This document shows, one piece after another, positions 10,941 through 23,151 of a DNA stretch of 64,000 bases. Under the pieces are notes generated by a model. It was not told the DNA's origin, searched no databases, and worked only from the letters and a program-made list of their open reading frames with translations. The first letter of the stretch is position 1. The number at the start of each line of letters is the position of its first letter. The translations under genes and the position numbers were made by a program. The stretch is from Calliopum simillimum (taxonomy: Eukaryota; Arthropoda; Insecta; Diptera; Lauxaniidae): the NCBI GenBank assembly GCA_951812925.1, contig OX638368.1, forward strand, positions 17,919,187 through 17,983,186, in the 5' to 3' direction.

Positions 10941-12542
10941 CGTCTTCTTCTAAAGAAATTCCCTCTCGATTCATTGGCATTCATCTCTTTCTTTGTTGCA
11001 TTAAATTGCGCCGTTGCCAACTCCTCCGCTCTCGATTTATTCGGTATGACACCACGTTGCATCTCCTGATGACCCCTACCAATCTTCAGCACTTGCCATG
11101 AGCCAACCACACCATTATGCAGCGTATCGATTACACGAAAAACATCCCCCGCTTTAAAAGCCATCTCACCTTTAGAAGGATTATCGCAGTGAAAGTGAGT
11201 CTTAATGTGGAATGAATCGCCACGCTGATTCGTCACCACTTCGTCGTATTCCTCTTTGCAATATTGCACGATCAGATCGATGCGATCTTGCAGACTGAGT
11301 AGAAAAAGCACCGCTTCCTCACGTGTCACACCATGCATATCCATATCGTTGACTTTGAGTATCTTATCACCTGGCGTAAGGCCCTGCAGCGAGGCGGGCG
11401 AACCAAGCTGTACGGCAGTGACAAAAATACCCGCCTCATTGCCACCCGTTAAACGTATGCCAACGCTGCCTTCTTTTTGGAATGAGATAAAACGTGGTTC
11501 TGCGGACTGGCGTGAACGTTGCAGCGAATCTTCTTCGTAGAGTTGTCGCCGTGAGCTGTAAAAGTCTTCATTGGCGCCGCCGCTACCACGTGGTGGTGGC
11601 GGGCGTGGTGGTTCATCGCTACGCGTACGTGAACTAGCACCATTTGTTGGTGTAACTGGACGATCAAGCTGTGACAGTGATACGCCACCATCCATAAGTG
11701 GTCCACGTGAACGTCCGCGTGGCGTTAAATTACTCTTCTCATCGTTGAGTCCATTGGAAGGACCATTCACGGAAGAACGTGTCGGCGGTTGCACATAAAG
11801 ATTTTGTGAAGAATAACCACCGGGTCCAACGCCGCCACCACCACCTCCACCCAAATAGGGATCATCAAGATTATTGCTGCAATTGGATAATTGCGCCTGA
11901 TGACTGGCGTACAAATTCGCTTGTGTTGAGTTGTTCAGTTGATTTGCAGCGGCGGTGGCAGCCGCCTGATTTGTTATATCACGTAGAACCACCAAATTGA
12001 GGCGCTCCTTACAGCCATCAATGAGTTTTTTGGCCTCTTTGAGGCTCATCGTATCACCGCAATTGGTATTGTGTATGCGTGTTATGATATCACCTTCCTG
12101 TAGCGTATAACCATTGGCGGCCAGTTGATCTCGCGCTTTTGTTGAGATCTCTTTGACAAACAGCCTGCAGCCAAGCACGATACCAAAATCATCCTTTTTA
12201 CTGCCCTTGGACAATGTCAACTTAATGGGTTGTCCCGGTGTTGTTACAGGTGTGTTATTGATCATGGATGAATTTAGTGAATTTGGTTGGCTCATGCTAG
12301 TCATGCCAGGGATGCCTGGTTGCATAGGTAGACCATTTCCATTTGTTGCTATCCCCGAGGCGGCTAGGCCGACAGAGCTCATGCTGTGCGAGTGCTGATG
12401 TTGTGTTGCAGCATTAAGCGGTACACGTCGTTTGACAACCAAGGTCACTGTATTGCCGCTGTCACGTAGCACTTGTACGGCTGTGGCGTATTCGACGTTT
12501 TCGAGTGAGACTCCATTCACAGAGATGATACGATCGTTGACT
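10941..12542 (-). CDS. pyd: polychaetoid (ZO-1) exon: end of PDZ1, PDZ2, PDZ3 and SH3
   Basis: The largest exon, 1602 bp, and the core of the MAGUK scaffold at adherens and tight-junction-like sites. The acceptor is AATTTCAG; the first base completes a Gln codon, then VNDRIISVNGVSLENVEYA finishes PDZ1. A Met/Pro-rich linker follows, then PDZ2 (GQPIKLTLSKG, DDFGIVLGCRLFVKEI, LQEGDIITRIHN, LKEAKKLIDG). Next comes a long linker with a Gly run and PPRPPPPRG, then PDZ3 (RFISFQKEGSVGIRLTGG, SPASLQGLTPGDKILKVND). It ends with the SH3 domain (DSFHIKTHFHCDN, MAFKAGDVFRVIDT, GSWQVLKIGRG) and the basic GNFFRRR hinge. Phase 2 donor GTAAGTTG at the lower end. Frame is open throughout, with no damage visible. 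Confidence 0.96.
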
Positions 12543-13789
12543 CTGAAATTAAAGAAGAAAGATTTTGAGGTTATTTCACTGAGTTTATTGAAGAAGGAGG
12601 ACGTTTTTGTGGTCGAAGCCTACATTAACCTAGAGAAGGAAAGTTGCAGAGCAAGTGTTAAAAAAAGAGTTTATCACGATGCGATTCCGACTGGAACGAT
12701 TCAACGGAATATATAGTTTTTCGGCATAACTCCCAGCTTAAGCAGCTGTAATCTTTGCAATATCAAAGTAGTACCAACATCGAAATATTTTTGAATTGAG
12801 ATCTAGATTGCCCTGGAGATCATGCAAATCCTGAATTTAAATTTTTGACTTCGGCTTAACTGCCTGAGAAAATTGCAATTTTTCGCCGTATTGACATGCA
12901 TACAAGTTTCGTGAATGGCAAAAATTTCCATCACAACGACTCTATCTAAATTATTAGGTAAACAAAAGGAGAAACCTAATTTAAGATCTACTGAAAAGAC
13001 TTTCGCACACACCCCTCACTCTATTTTGAAGCTGTATACGGTTGTTTCGAAATTCAAATTGAGAGTGCCTTCTCCCAACGGTGATGTCTTGGAGAGTTAA
13101 TCCTCGTAAGATAGTTTTTCTCGAAACAGACAGATGTAGTCTTTAGAAAAACTTAGTAAGTTCAAAAGGATAAAGTGCGAAGCAGAGTTCATAAGGTTCA
13201 AGCACTCAGAAACCAAGTTTCCTAAAACTGAAACGCCTTAACCAAAACTCCTTCCGTGATATTGGTGTTGATAAAAACAACCTTGTTTTCAATATGACCA
13301 CTTGGGTTACTGAATAATATTTAAAACACTAACCCCAGGAGAGAGAACATCTCCCTAAGTGCGGCTTTCTTATCACCCATGATCGCCAGAATTATCAAGC
13401 ATGGATAATATATGTATAAGCGTAAAGCTCCTGAATAGCATCGATACAAACGTTGATACAACAGCTTCAACGTTTATATGGGTAAAGTAGTGGAAATGGA
13501 GAGACTTCTCAAAGTTTAGAATTATGAATAGCAGTTTGAACAAAACTGTCTGTCATTTCCCTAACAAAAGCATCGAGTTTTCTTTCTGGATAAAGAGCTC
13601 AATCTCCAAAAACATATGAAGGTCTATAACTAATGGGGTCATGATTGTTATTGGGCATTTGAGTGTCATTTCCGAAGTAATTTTTTCCGTGGAATTCAAA
13701 TCTGAAATAGAATCGGTAAAGATTTTGATATGATTGAGGTTAAATTCTATAAAATATCTAAATATTTAATTTTTCCAGTATAGTTAGGT

Positions 13790-14726
13790 AGAAAATAACT
13801 TGTAATCTTAGTACTAAAAATTATAGCAGTTGGTACTTAAAATAGTACATTTGTCAAACACAAAAAATCTAACTCTGTACTTATGCTAGATTCATTACCT
13901 TTCCAAGTTATGTCTTCTTTCATTGAAAAATATTTTAGAAGATCTAAAAAGTAGGCCATGGAGCGTTTTTACTAATCTTTGCATTAAAAATGTACTAAAA
14001 ATAGTAATTTTTCCAAGTAGTAGAAAGCTTACTTTGCGTCTATTCCCCGATTCATTTGTTTTTCGAAATAGGTTATTAAAATCAGTTAAGAAATATTGAT
14101 ATGGAAAATGTTGTGAAGTAGTATCGGTCGATTGTACTTACATTTCAAAATGTTCAAAAAATCATTGTTCCTAAGCCGTAAGAGATACCAACTTGGCTTT
14201 GTCCTTTTTATATGAAAAAATAATTTGGAAGGTCTTAAAAGTAAGCCGATAAGCGTTTTAGCATAACCTTAGCACTAAAGAGAAAGAAAGTACTAAAAAT
14301 AATACCAAAAAACTTAGTCTGTTCATTTAAAGTCTCATTTATTAACTTGCCGAAATAGGTGTGAACATGAAAATCGGTTAAGAAATGTTCAAGTTATGGA
14401 CAATTTTGACAAGCACGTTCGAAAAATTCCTAAACCATTAGAGATACCGACATGGCTTTGAATTCAGATGAAAGGAAGTTTTATTATCTTTCCAGGAAAA
14501 ATTATTTAGAGGATCAAAAAAAAAAAAAACTTGACCCTGATGAAAAATTGTGACCTTGGATTCGTACGAGTATTTTAGGCAAGAAATTCCTTATGATCTT
14601 AGTAATAAAAAAGTACAAAAAATTACTCTGCACTTATAGCCATGAAAATCGATTTAGAAATGTCTAACTTATGGACAGTTTCATGAAGCATGTATCGGAT
14701 GATGTGGGTATTTTTATCATCCTCCG
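13790..14726. repeat. tandem repeat, unit about 280-290 bp, about three copies
   Basis: Anchor phrase AAAATC(A/G)GTTAAGAAAT(A/G)TT occurs near 14079 and 14370, with a weaker copy near 14645. Each unit also shows GAGATACC(A/G)ACTTGGCTTTG-like, GAAAAATTATTTAGAGGAT-like and AGTACTAAAAATA phrases. The third copy is interrupted by the inverted-repeat element at 14727. Confidence 0.6.
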
Positions 14727-15691
14727 CACGGTGCTCTTGAACAGTCGATAGGTTTTTTGAATATGTGGAGAAAATCTGTGAATGGGGTTTCATTTGCATT
14801 AGTTTAGTGGTCTGAAAAATACAAACCCCGAAATCGTAGCTGATCATCCCCGCGAAATATCGCAAAAATACATATCCCATATAAAATAAAAAAAATTCAG
14901 AAAAAAAAAACGCAACAAACATATATAAAAATAATTATCTTTAATGTATTTTGTAATGCTGAATCCGAATCCGGCCTTAGAATTGCTATATTTTATACGG
15001 TTTTTGAGATATCTTAGCATAAACAAGGAAAAAAGACCGTTTTTGCTATATTTTGAAGCTATATAACTATAATTTAGAACATTCATACGCAAAATTCGAT
15101 ACATTATCTAAAAGATCCAATCTTTTTCTTTAAAACCGCATTTAAATTATGTAAATAGCTTAATTTTTCTCTGAAATATCGTAGACTGAAATAATGACAA
15201 AACACGTTTTTTGCACTTTCTTAACTTTTTAGGTTAGGATATCTCCGAGAAAAATAAAGATATCGACATTATTTGAATTAGGTTTAGAAGATTGATTTGA
15301 GCTTTCCATTTCTGCATCAGAATTTACGGATATACGTCCTGTTATATAGCTCCAAAACACAGCAATAAAACATAGCATCGGTTTTTTGTCCTTGTTTAGG
15401 GTAAGATATCTCATAAAATGTATGAGATACAACATTTCTAAGGCCGGATTCGGATTCAGCATTACAAAATACATTAAAGATAATTATTTTTATATTTGTT
15501 TGTTGCTTTTTTTTTTCTGAATTTTTTTGAATTTTATATGGGATATGTATTTTTGCGATATTTCGCGGGGATGATCAGTTACGATTTCGGGGTTTGCATT
15601 TTTCAGACCACTAAACTAATACAAATGAAACCCCATTCACAGATTTTCTCCACATATTCAAAAAACCTATCGACTGTTCAAGAGCACCGTG
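14727..15691. mobile_element. 965 bp inverted-repeat (fold-back) element
   Basis: Termini are CACGGTGCTCTTGAACAG and its reverse complement CTGTTCAAGAGCACCGTG, flanked on both sides by TCCG (a possible 4 bp target duplication). The two arms extend several hundred bases inward: both contain, in opposite orientation, the same stretch through CCCCGCGAAATATCGC and CTGAATCCGAATCCGGCCTT. Because the arms are long inverted copies, similar ORFs appear on both strands, but they have no known protein match and I do not treat them as genes. Confidence 0.75.
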
Positions 15692-17529
15692 TCCGAAAAT
15701 CCAAAAAAAAAATCTCAGATTTTGTTTGGTTTTGGGCTCAAACGAGTTCAAGAAAAAAATTTAACGAATTCGAGAGGGTAAAGTCAAATCTTGCTACGCT
15801 AGGCACATGGAATTGGTGTATGTCCTTTGATTTAAGAAACCACACGTGGTACTTTTTCCTGCATTTTTTGGGTTACTCAGTATTGTCACTTGTTTGTAAA
15901 AACTTATACCATTATCTGTTCATGATTCTAAGGAAAGATGAATTTTCTATGACAAACTTAAGTCTTGAAAGTAAAGCTTTTGCTACAATTCCAGATATTT
16001 AGAAGAAAGGAATTAAGGTCTCACATGCAATAGAGCTTCTGGTACCGCCTTATAACAAAAACATAATTATCACCACAATGTGCATTCCGAAGCGTGTGCG
16101 TTTTTTCAGACATTTAGCGTCAAAATCATGTCGTTAGACTGCTTCCAACGTACAAAATACGAAACCTGTTGATACAATTATCCAAACATAAGTACAAAAG
16201 CACTATAATTCTACACAGCTGATGTGTTCATAATAAAATCATCATTAAGAAGACAATTTTCAAAAGTGACAATTTCACTTCAAAAGATACAACAAAGAGC
16301 ATGGCATCCATGCAACAAATAACGAATGAACAGAAGCAGCAGAGTGCTAAAATGAGTAAACGTACCTACTTCAAAAATATGTACATATGTATGTACTTAA
16401 GTGCGTTACGTACTCAATCATCAGTAGTTTGTGCTTAAAAAATACCCATATAATTGTACATATGTTGCGACAATTCCCTTAGTTAGTACCAATTGTCCAA
16501 TAAGGGTCTTTTGTATTCTATAAAATTGACTGTCTGCCTGTCTGATTGCATTGTATGAATGTTTGTCGTGTCGTCTTTACAATTTATATATGTATATATG
16601 GTATGTGTCTCTATGCCAGCATTAGCCTCAATATCTTATACAGCTATTTTAATTCCAACTACCTGTTGTTGACGATTTCTTTTGCTTTTTTTATTTTTTT
16701 GAAATGTTGTCTCGTACTAATTCACATTTTTTTTTTAAATCTTTTAAATCTATTACCCAGCTATTTAGAATCTTGTGGAATTTAACTTTATTCTTTGTTT
16801 TTTTATTATTTGGCGACATATTTTTTTTCAGTGATATTAATCTTTTTATGATGTCTATGATTCCAAGTAAAAACATCTCGTCTCATCATGTTAACTGTCT
16901 AGTTACCGTGAGTTAATTATGCTTTTGGTAAGCTTTATGCTTTATGCTACTGGCTTTATGTCCGATATTCTGCTGCTGCTTTCCCTCTTTACAATTTGAA
17001 CGACGTACCTACGGGTATTTGTGTAGCTTTTCTTAAGAATTCGTTTTGTACTACATCTTTTAGTTTAATTAACCATTTGAGAGTTTTAAGTCGACAATTT
17101 AAGTATCTGTTATGATTATTTATATTGGTGTAATCTCATTATTGTTGTAGATCATTTTGTTGATTTTTAGTCAATTATTTAGTTAATGAAGTAATTTCTA
17201 TTGAAATCAAATGAATTTTACACAAAATATGGACCATACTTCACTTTCCCCTAAGCAGTGGCGTTAAAACATGATGTTTAAGTTGCAGTCCAAGATTTTC
17301 TCTAAATTTGCTTCGCATACCTGCTACATTTGGAAAGTTGAAGATGATCCTAATGCATTTTCATAGGACTTTATACGGTTTAAGACTCTCGGTCAATAAT
17401 TTAGTTATGCATTTTATAGGTGAGAATGTGCAGGAATGGGCGCCCACTTATCGTTCAGTGTACGATATTTACGTTTGACAACAATCGATTAAAATTCATC
17501 AAAAAAGCTTATAGAGTTTGCGAGACATT

Positions 17530-17700
17530 GAGATGTATCGAAAAATGTCAAAAAATGTGTCTCCAAAAAAGTGTTCAAAAATTTGTCACAAAAAAGTGTC
17601 AAAAAATGTGTCGCCGAAAAAAGGTCGCCGAAAACGTCAAAAAAATCGCCGGCAAGATAGTTTCGAAAAATATATCGTCAAAAAGGAGTCAACAAAAGTG
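17530..17700. repeat. short degenerate repeat GTGTC..AAAAA
   Basis: A run of irregular units such as AAAAATGTGTC(T/G)CC(A/G)AAAAA, AAAAGTGTCAAAAA and GGTCGCCGAAAA, spaced roughly 15-20 bp. Intronic; the lysine-rich translation is a by-product. Confidence 0.5.
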
Positions 17701-18125
17701 TCCTAGTCTTTAAACTTTGCTCCTTACGCGGCCAAAGAAATTTCACATCAAAACACTTGGAAACAAATTGCTTGTTTTCTATAGATAAATACGAATTTTT
17801 TATAAAAAATTTTCAAACAGACCGGAATATTAAACCCCTCAATTTCGTCAGAACTATACTCGGACTATACATTTGTATGGTACTAGTTGATTTGTAGCTA
17901 TGCTAAAGTGGGATTTGTCGAGAGAATGTTGAACCCAAAAAAACGCACAATTCTATATTTCATACATAAATATATGGTTGAACGTCACGAAATACCGTAA
18001 TTTCGGGATATGAAAATTTGACTTTGAAAAGTTGTTGAAATGGTCCAGTAACCAGTGGACTCCAACGTCTAGGTCATAAGTAGTCTGAAAAACCCCTGAA
18101 ATCTACCTCTGTAATAACGCAAAAT

Positions 18126-18949
18126 CATGATGGAGGGGACACATGACGGAGGGGACATTTCATGAATAATTGAGGATTACGCACACAAAGCAAATCGCCA
18201 ACTCTTGCTACTGGGCACAATCGACTAAGCTTGACAGACACTTCATTCCACAATGTTGATGCACCTATTGTAAAAAATTTCCCACCAATATTTTGCCCAT
18301 GACGGAGGGGACATCGATTTTTTTCCTGTACTTTTCTCATTTTGTTTCGACCACAGCAAGTACATGGGAACATTTGTAGAGAATTCCTCTGTTGGGCTTG
18401 GTTTCTGTGTTGATGGATTTGAAAAAAACACGGCGCGAAAGCCCTCCAAGTCTAACACGGCGGAATTACCACGGCAATTGTGAATTACCTACGGAATATG
18501 AAAAATGCGTGGAATAATAGTGATAATGCTACGAGTGATCATGAGAAGGTCAGAATTGGGCTTGCTCCACGAAAAAAGCATCTGTTCTCATGAAACTTAA
18601 ATATGTACACACACAGAACATCAGTGGAATATTGTATTTGGCTAAATCAAGCATAGAAAAGGCTTGATTGGCAAAAGGACCATGACGGAGGGGACATTTT
18701 CAGAAGTTTTCATGCGATTAAACTTTATGAGGACTCCTTTTTGATTCCGAAATGTATGTACATTACTAAAAATATTAATTTTGAAACAAAGTCATGGTGG
18801 GATGGTCGTAATTTTGCTGTAATCGTGCAATACACCCATGGGACAGGTGTTTTTCGGCATTTCGTGACATTCACCCATATATATAAATATCATGTTTACC
18901 CAAAAACCTTGCAAAAAGTACGGAAATTCGACATGGAGGAGGGGACAAT
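18126..18949. repeat. five dispersed copies of ATGACGGAGGGGACAT
   Basis: Direct copies of (C)ATGACGGAGGGGACAT or close variants occur at about 18128, 18143, 18299, 18681 and 18931 (the last as ACATGGAGGAGGGGACAA). All are on the plus strand. The intervening DNA is not obviously repeated. The motif resembles the G-rich terminal repeats of the elements at 30.9, 50.2 and 61.1 kb. Confidence 0.55.
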
Positions 18950-19389
18950 GTATCCGCGATACAAATAAAAAAACACACAAAATACCATTTCCATGTAAAA
19001 CTTGGTATCTCAAGGGATCGCGACGAATGGAGATGTTTCATATTGACCCTATGCTCCTCCTAGGAGTTAAAGGAGAATACGTACATACATGTAAAACTTG
19101 GTACATCGATGTATATTGTGTCTCCCGAAAACATTGCTAAAAACCTGGGGAATAGACAATATAAAAAAACCAAGCCCAAAAAATGCTGAAACTATTTAAT
19201 GCAGATATGTAGTTGGGATGTGGTAAATATGCAAAAGATGCCAAGACAAGCAACATTCAATCGAAAAATGGGCTTTGTTACGCCCTCTAAAACAAAAACC
19301 ATCATGCCTATAAAAATATTTGTCACAGATGGATGAAATTTGGTACAAATCTATGCAAAGGGCAAAGAGAACTGGCGAACAAAGTACGG

Positions 19390-19470
19390 CAGTGGCGTTG
19401 ATTGGTATGGGCAAGGGAGGGCTTTGCCACCTCCAAGATTTTTCTGAATTGACCTGAATTGGCGCCACTG
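19390..19470. mobile_element. small CAGTGGCG...CGCCACTG hairpin
   Basis: Begins CAGTGGCGTTGATTGG and ends AATTGGCGCCACTG, an 81 bp inverted-repeat unit like the one at 5769. Flanking bases do not show a clear 8 bp duplication. Probably a hAT-like remnant. Confidence 0.35.
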
Positions 19471-20294
19471 AAGATTTCTGCGTAGTCATAAAAAACTTGA
19501 AATAAGGATAAAGATTTAGAAAGATAATCGTAAATAAATTTAAAAATACTTTTATTGATAAATTTGTTAGACAACGTGGACTGCTGACGCCTGTGACGTT
19601 TTCTTAGATTTCAGAACAATTGTAATAAGGTTTATAGATTTGGCATGTAGCTGTGATGCCTACAGTCTTATACTACTCCACAGTAAGTAAAGTTAAAAAC
19701 AAGGCTCTCAACTATGGCGGAAATATTTTTCCAAAAGTGTCAAGTTAATTTAGCATACATTAACAAAAGGAACATTCCCACGATTTTTATCTTAGAATCT
19801 CAAGAATTATTTTAATATATTTATTTTACGCACTAAGCCATTTAAATATCTTTGTATACAAAAGTCAAACTGGTATGATAATAATAACAAAGCTAATACT
19901 AAGTCAATCTCATAATGAAAATCTTATCAGTTAGAAAGATTAAAAAGGAAACAAAAAAATATTTGAATAAAAGTGGTACCCATAAATACAGATTGAGTTG
20001 TACGCAAATATTGAAAGTGAAAAAAGACATAACAAATTCTAAAAGAAATTGTGGGTTGACTCATAAAGTTTAAGTTTCTTTGTACTAATTTATCTGATTT
20101 TTATCTCTCTAATTGAATAAACATGATACGATCACCGATAAAATATTCAGAAAAAGAGTGAAAATTAAAAGCAAACATTTTGAATATTAAAATTACTTAG
20201 CTGCTCATAGGTGAGCCAAAGGCCTCAGACCGATTTGTGATATTAACCGTGACTTAGGAGTAGGAGAAACCGTTTTACATCCGCTCAAAACCAA

Positions 20295-20860
20295 TGAAAG
20301 CAAAATGCATGTAATTCAAAAATGTTGATAAAGTTCAAAAATATTGTTGGTGTCGAATAATTTTTAACAAATCACAAAATGTTGATAAAGTCTAAAATTG
20401 ATGGCAGAGCCGAATAATTTTGAATAAAACGATTAGCATTAATAAAGCCAAAAAATTTTGATCAAGTTGAAAAATGTTCATAAAGTCGAAACACGATGAT
20501 AAAGAAAAATCTAAATATTTTGAGGGAATCGGAAAAAGTTTACCGAATAAGAAAAATGTTGTTAAAGTCTACAAATATTGATAGAGCCTAATAATTTTGA
20601 ATAAAACAAGAAATGTTGATAAAGTCTAAAAATGTTGACAAAGTCGACCAATTATGATCGATTCTAAAAATATTGATATATATAAAAATTTTATGAAAGC
20701 CTCAAAATGGTGGCATAAATAAACATTGTTGATAGAGTCTAAAAATTATGATAAAGTCAAAAAATTTTGATCAAATTGGAATTTTGTTGATCAAGTAGAA
20801 AAATGTTTATAAAGTCTAAAAAATATAAAATCGAAAAATTTTGAAAACAACTCATTTTGG
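20295..20860 (+). repeat. degenerate array of AAAATGTTGATAAAGTC units
   Basis: About 25-30 irregular units of 18-22 bp around the core AAA(A/T)(A/G)TTGATAAAGTC. Related arrays lie at 41.34-42.48 kb in the same orientation and at 44.3-48.7 kb in the opposite orientation. Noncoding, intronic. Confidence 0.75.
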
Positions 20861-21379
20861 ACCCAAGCTTACCCTAGGAGTTACTGAAAGAAGAAAATGC
20901 ACTGTTACAAAAGGTAAAAAGTCTTTTAAAGTTACAGATACCATTTCTGAACTAGTACAAGGTAAAAAAAAGTTATGTCAGAATATTATTGTGTCATAAT
21001 TTTGGCAAATGGTGTCAAATGTCATTGTGTGTTGACATTTATGTTATGAATTTAAATTAGTGTATATACAGGGTGGTTGGGGCTTAGTAGAACACCGGAA
21101 AATGTTAGATTCCTGGGACAATTCTGAATAAGTTTTCTCAGTTCCATTTTTCGAAATCCGCAAAATTGACGAAGATTTAGCCATCAAAAGATCGGGATAT
21201 TGCTTTTTGAAAACCGGTATAAGTCTGGAACCCCTTGATGGATTTTAATAATATTGGTGTCATATGAAAGGTATCTTACAAAATTGGTGTACAAAAGTTT
21301 TAAATCCGATTCATGGTTTTCGAGATATGGCAATTTTTTCTGAAGAAAAGGTCGCTAAAACTTCTAACATATCAATTAA

Positions 21380-21984
21380 TCTTCTATATATATAAAAATT
21401 AAATGGTGTCCGTATGTAGCTTATGAACGCGGAAACTACAAGGCCGATTTACATAGTTATGGTCTGTAGAAGGTTCTTAAGGGGGTGGGGTGCCATTGAG
21501 GGGAACGGGGGTTGCACCCCCCATACGAAAAAAATACAAAAAATGCTATATCTCTACAGTTATACAAGCTATGATTATGAAATTTGATGAAATTATGCAT
21601 AATGTACATATTTACCATTCATTATTCAAAACTTGGGGGATATTGAGTGTAGGAGAATTGCATCCACTTTTCAAAAATACACAAAATGCTAAATTTCTTC
21701 ACATATCGCAGATATCGTTATAAAACTTGGTACATACATGAATATTCTATCTACCATTTACTTTGAAAAAAATTGGGCGGGGGGTGAGAAGGGGGAGTTG
21801 CACCCTTCATACAAAAAATATAAAATGCTATATCTCTGTACCTATGGGAGCTATGATTACAAAAGTTGATACATGGATCTTTAAAAACCATGGCGATTGG
21901 AAGAGAGGGACGATGGAGATGGATGGGACTTCGTACGTAAAGGCAACGGGAATGGGCGAACGAAGTTGCAACCAGGCCAGCTAG
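21380..21984 (+). mobile_element. putative non-autonomous Helitron
   Basis: The 5' end reads TCTTCTATATATATAAAAA after an A, and the 3' end reads CAGGCCAGCTAG before a T. TC at the start, CTAG at the end and insertion between A and T are Helitron features. The segment just inside the 3' end, GGCGAACGAAGTTGCAACC, resembles the conserved 3' tail of Helitrons common in insects. A strong subterminal hairpin was not found by eye. No Rep/helicase coding; the short internal ORFs are not convincing. Confidence 0.55.
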
Positions 21985-22327
21985 TATAATATAAAATAAG
22001 GCCTAGATAAAAACAATATGAAGCTCACAGTTTAAGAATCTGAACAAAGTCAAAATATCCAAGGAGGATTAAAAAATTGTTTATAGTGTGTTTTAATCTC
22101 CTAAACACGAATATGATATCCGTTTTGTTGCGTCAGATCAGGTTTTCTGTAAATTTCAATTTTAATGATCGTGGGAGAAACGTGTTACACATTTTTCTTA
22201 AGTTTTAAGCTTTTCTAGTAGAAAAATATTTTTGTAGATTACTTAAACCCATTATAGCCTAGTTCTTGGAAAAAGAGTCAAGAAGACCTTTCAGAAAAAC
22301 TTCAATTTTATTGTACCGTGTAATTAA

Positions 22328-23020
22328 TGTGGAAATAACACCCACAATTTATTTGTATGAAAATAATGTGGGGGTTTTTTCGTTTTTATGTGTCACTTAT
22401 TTCATATTGTGTGGGCGTTGTTTCAATTTGATGAATGGGAAATATTTTGTTTTTTTGACCAAATATTGCCCATTTATCAAAATGATATATCGCCCATAAA
22501 AAATGAAATAAGACCCACATTTTAAAGGTGTCCCATAATTCACGCAAGATATGAATTTTCCCTCATTTGTGCGGTTAGCATTGCCAATCAAAACAAAAGA
22601 AAACAGTTTAACAGCTGATAGATTAAGGTAATTAAAAAAAGATTCAACGAACTTCAGTTGCATTTATGTAAAATAGTTATGAAAAATTTCGACAAAGAGT
22701 GCGTATGCGCTGCTGAGCAGTAGAAGTCATCTGCACAATACGCAATTTCATGCCCTTTGTACTTGATGGTTTGGTAAAAAAAAAACTGTTGAAAAAATAT
22801 ATCGAAAACATATAGGGGGTTATCGTGAATCAAGATTCCCGGGGAATTTTCGCAGACTGCCGTGCATTCTCTATTGCAGTTTACGAAAATTCCCTGGGAA
22901 TCTTGATTCACGATAACCCCCATAATTTAAATTTTGCGTGAATTATGGGACAAATTTCATATGAAAATATTGTGGAAGTTACCTATTTGGTTTTTATGTT
23001 GTGGGTGTTTTTCTACGGTG
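22328..23020. mobile_element. nested inverted-repeat (hairpin) elements
   Basis: Three layers are visible. The innermost, 22813-22922, is a near-perfect hairpin with arms starting GGGGGTTATCGTGAATCAAG and a short loop. Around it TCCCATAATTCACGCAA (about 22531) pairs with TTGCGTGAATTATGGGA (about 22933). Upstream, 22409-22520 is a further hairpin whose arms include TGTGGGC and ATATTGCCCATTTATCA. A relative of the innermost arm lies near 41230-41292. Likely several MITEs nested in one another, inside the pyd intron. Confidence 0.65.
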
Positions 23021-23151
23021 TATTATTCCACAGCACCGCAACATACTCTTAAAAATCAAATTTAAAAATTCATAAGCAAAACTGAAAATTGTTTTTTTTT
23101 TCTTCTAAAAAAGCTGGCAACTCAAAATTTAAAGTAAAAACTTCAACTTAC

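Larger units (their letters stand above)
12543..23151 (-). other. pyd large intron splitting PDZ1
   Basis: A 10.6 kb intron that interrupts the PDZ1 domain, between donor GTAAGTTG (below 23152) and acceptor AATTTCAG (above 12542). It carries tandem repeats (13.8-14.7 kb), an inverted-repeat element (14.7-15.7 kb), a short GTGTC(A/G)..AAAAA repeat (17.5-17.7 kb), GGAGGGGACA motif copies (18.1-18.95 kb), a GTTGATAAAGTC array (20.3-20.86 kb), a putative Helitron (21.38-21.98 kb) and nested hairpins (22.3-23.0 kb). The stretches 12.6-13.7, 15.7-17.4 and 19.5-20.3 kb show nothing recognisable. Confidence 0.8.

Noticed and set aside
12589..12716. Plus-strand open stretch reading DVFVVEAYINLEKESC
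   Set aside because: Too short, no family match, and it lies in antisense within the pyd intron.
14623..14922. Similar ORFs on both strands (14922-14623 minus, 15496-16002 plus)
   Set aside because: They are the two arms of an inverted-repeat element read outward; no protein family is recognised and the composition is biased.
17420..17713. Lys/Cys-rich ORF with CQKMC repeats
   Set aside because: It translates a short degenerate DNA repeat; no real metal-binding protein is supported.
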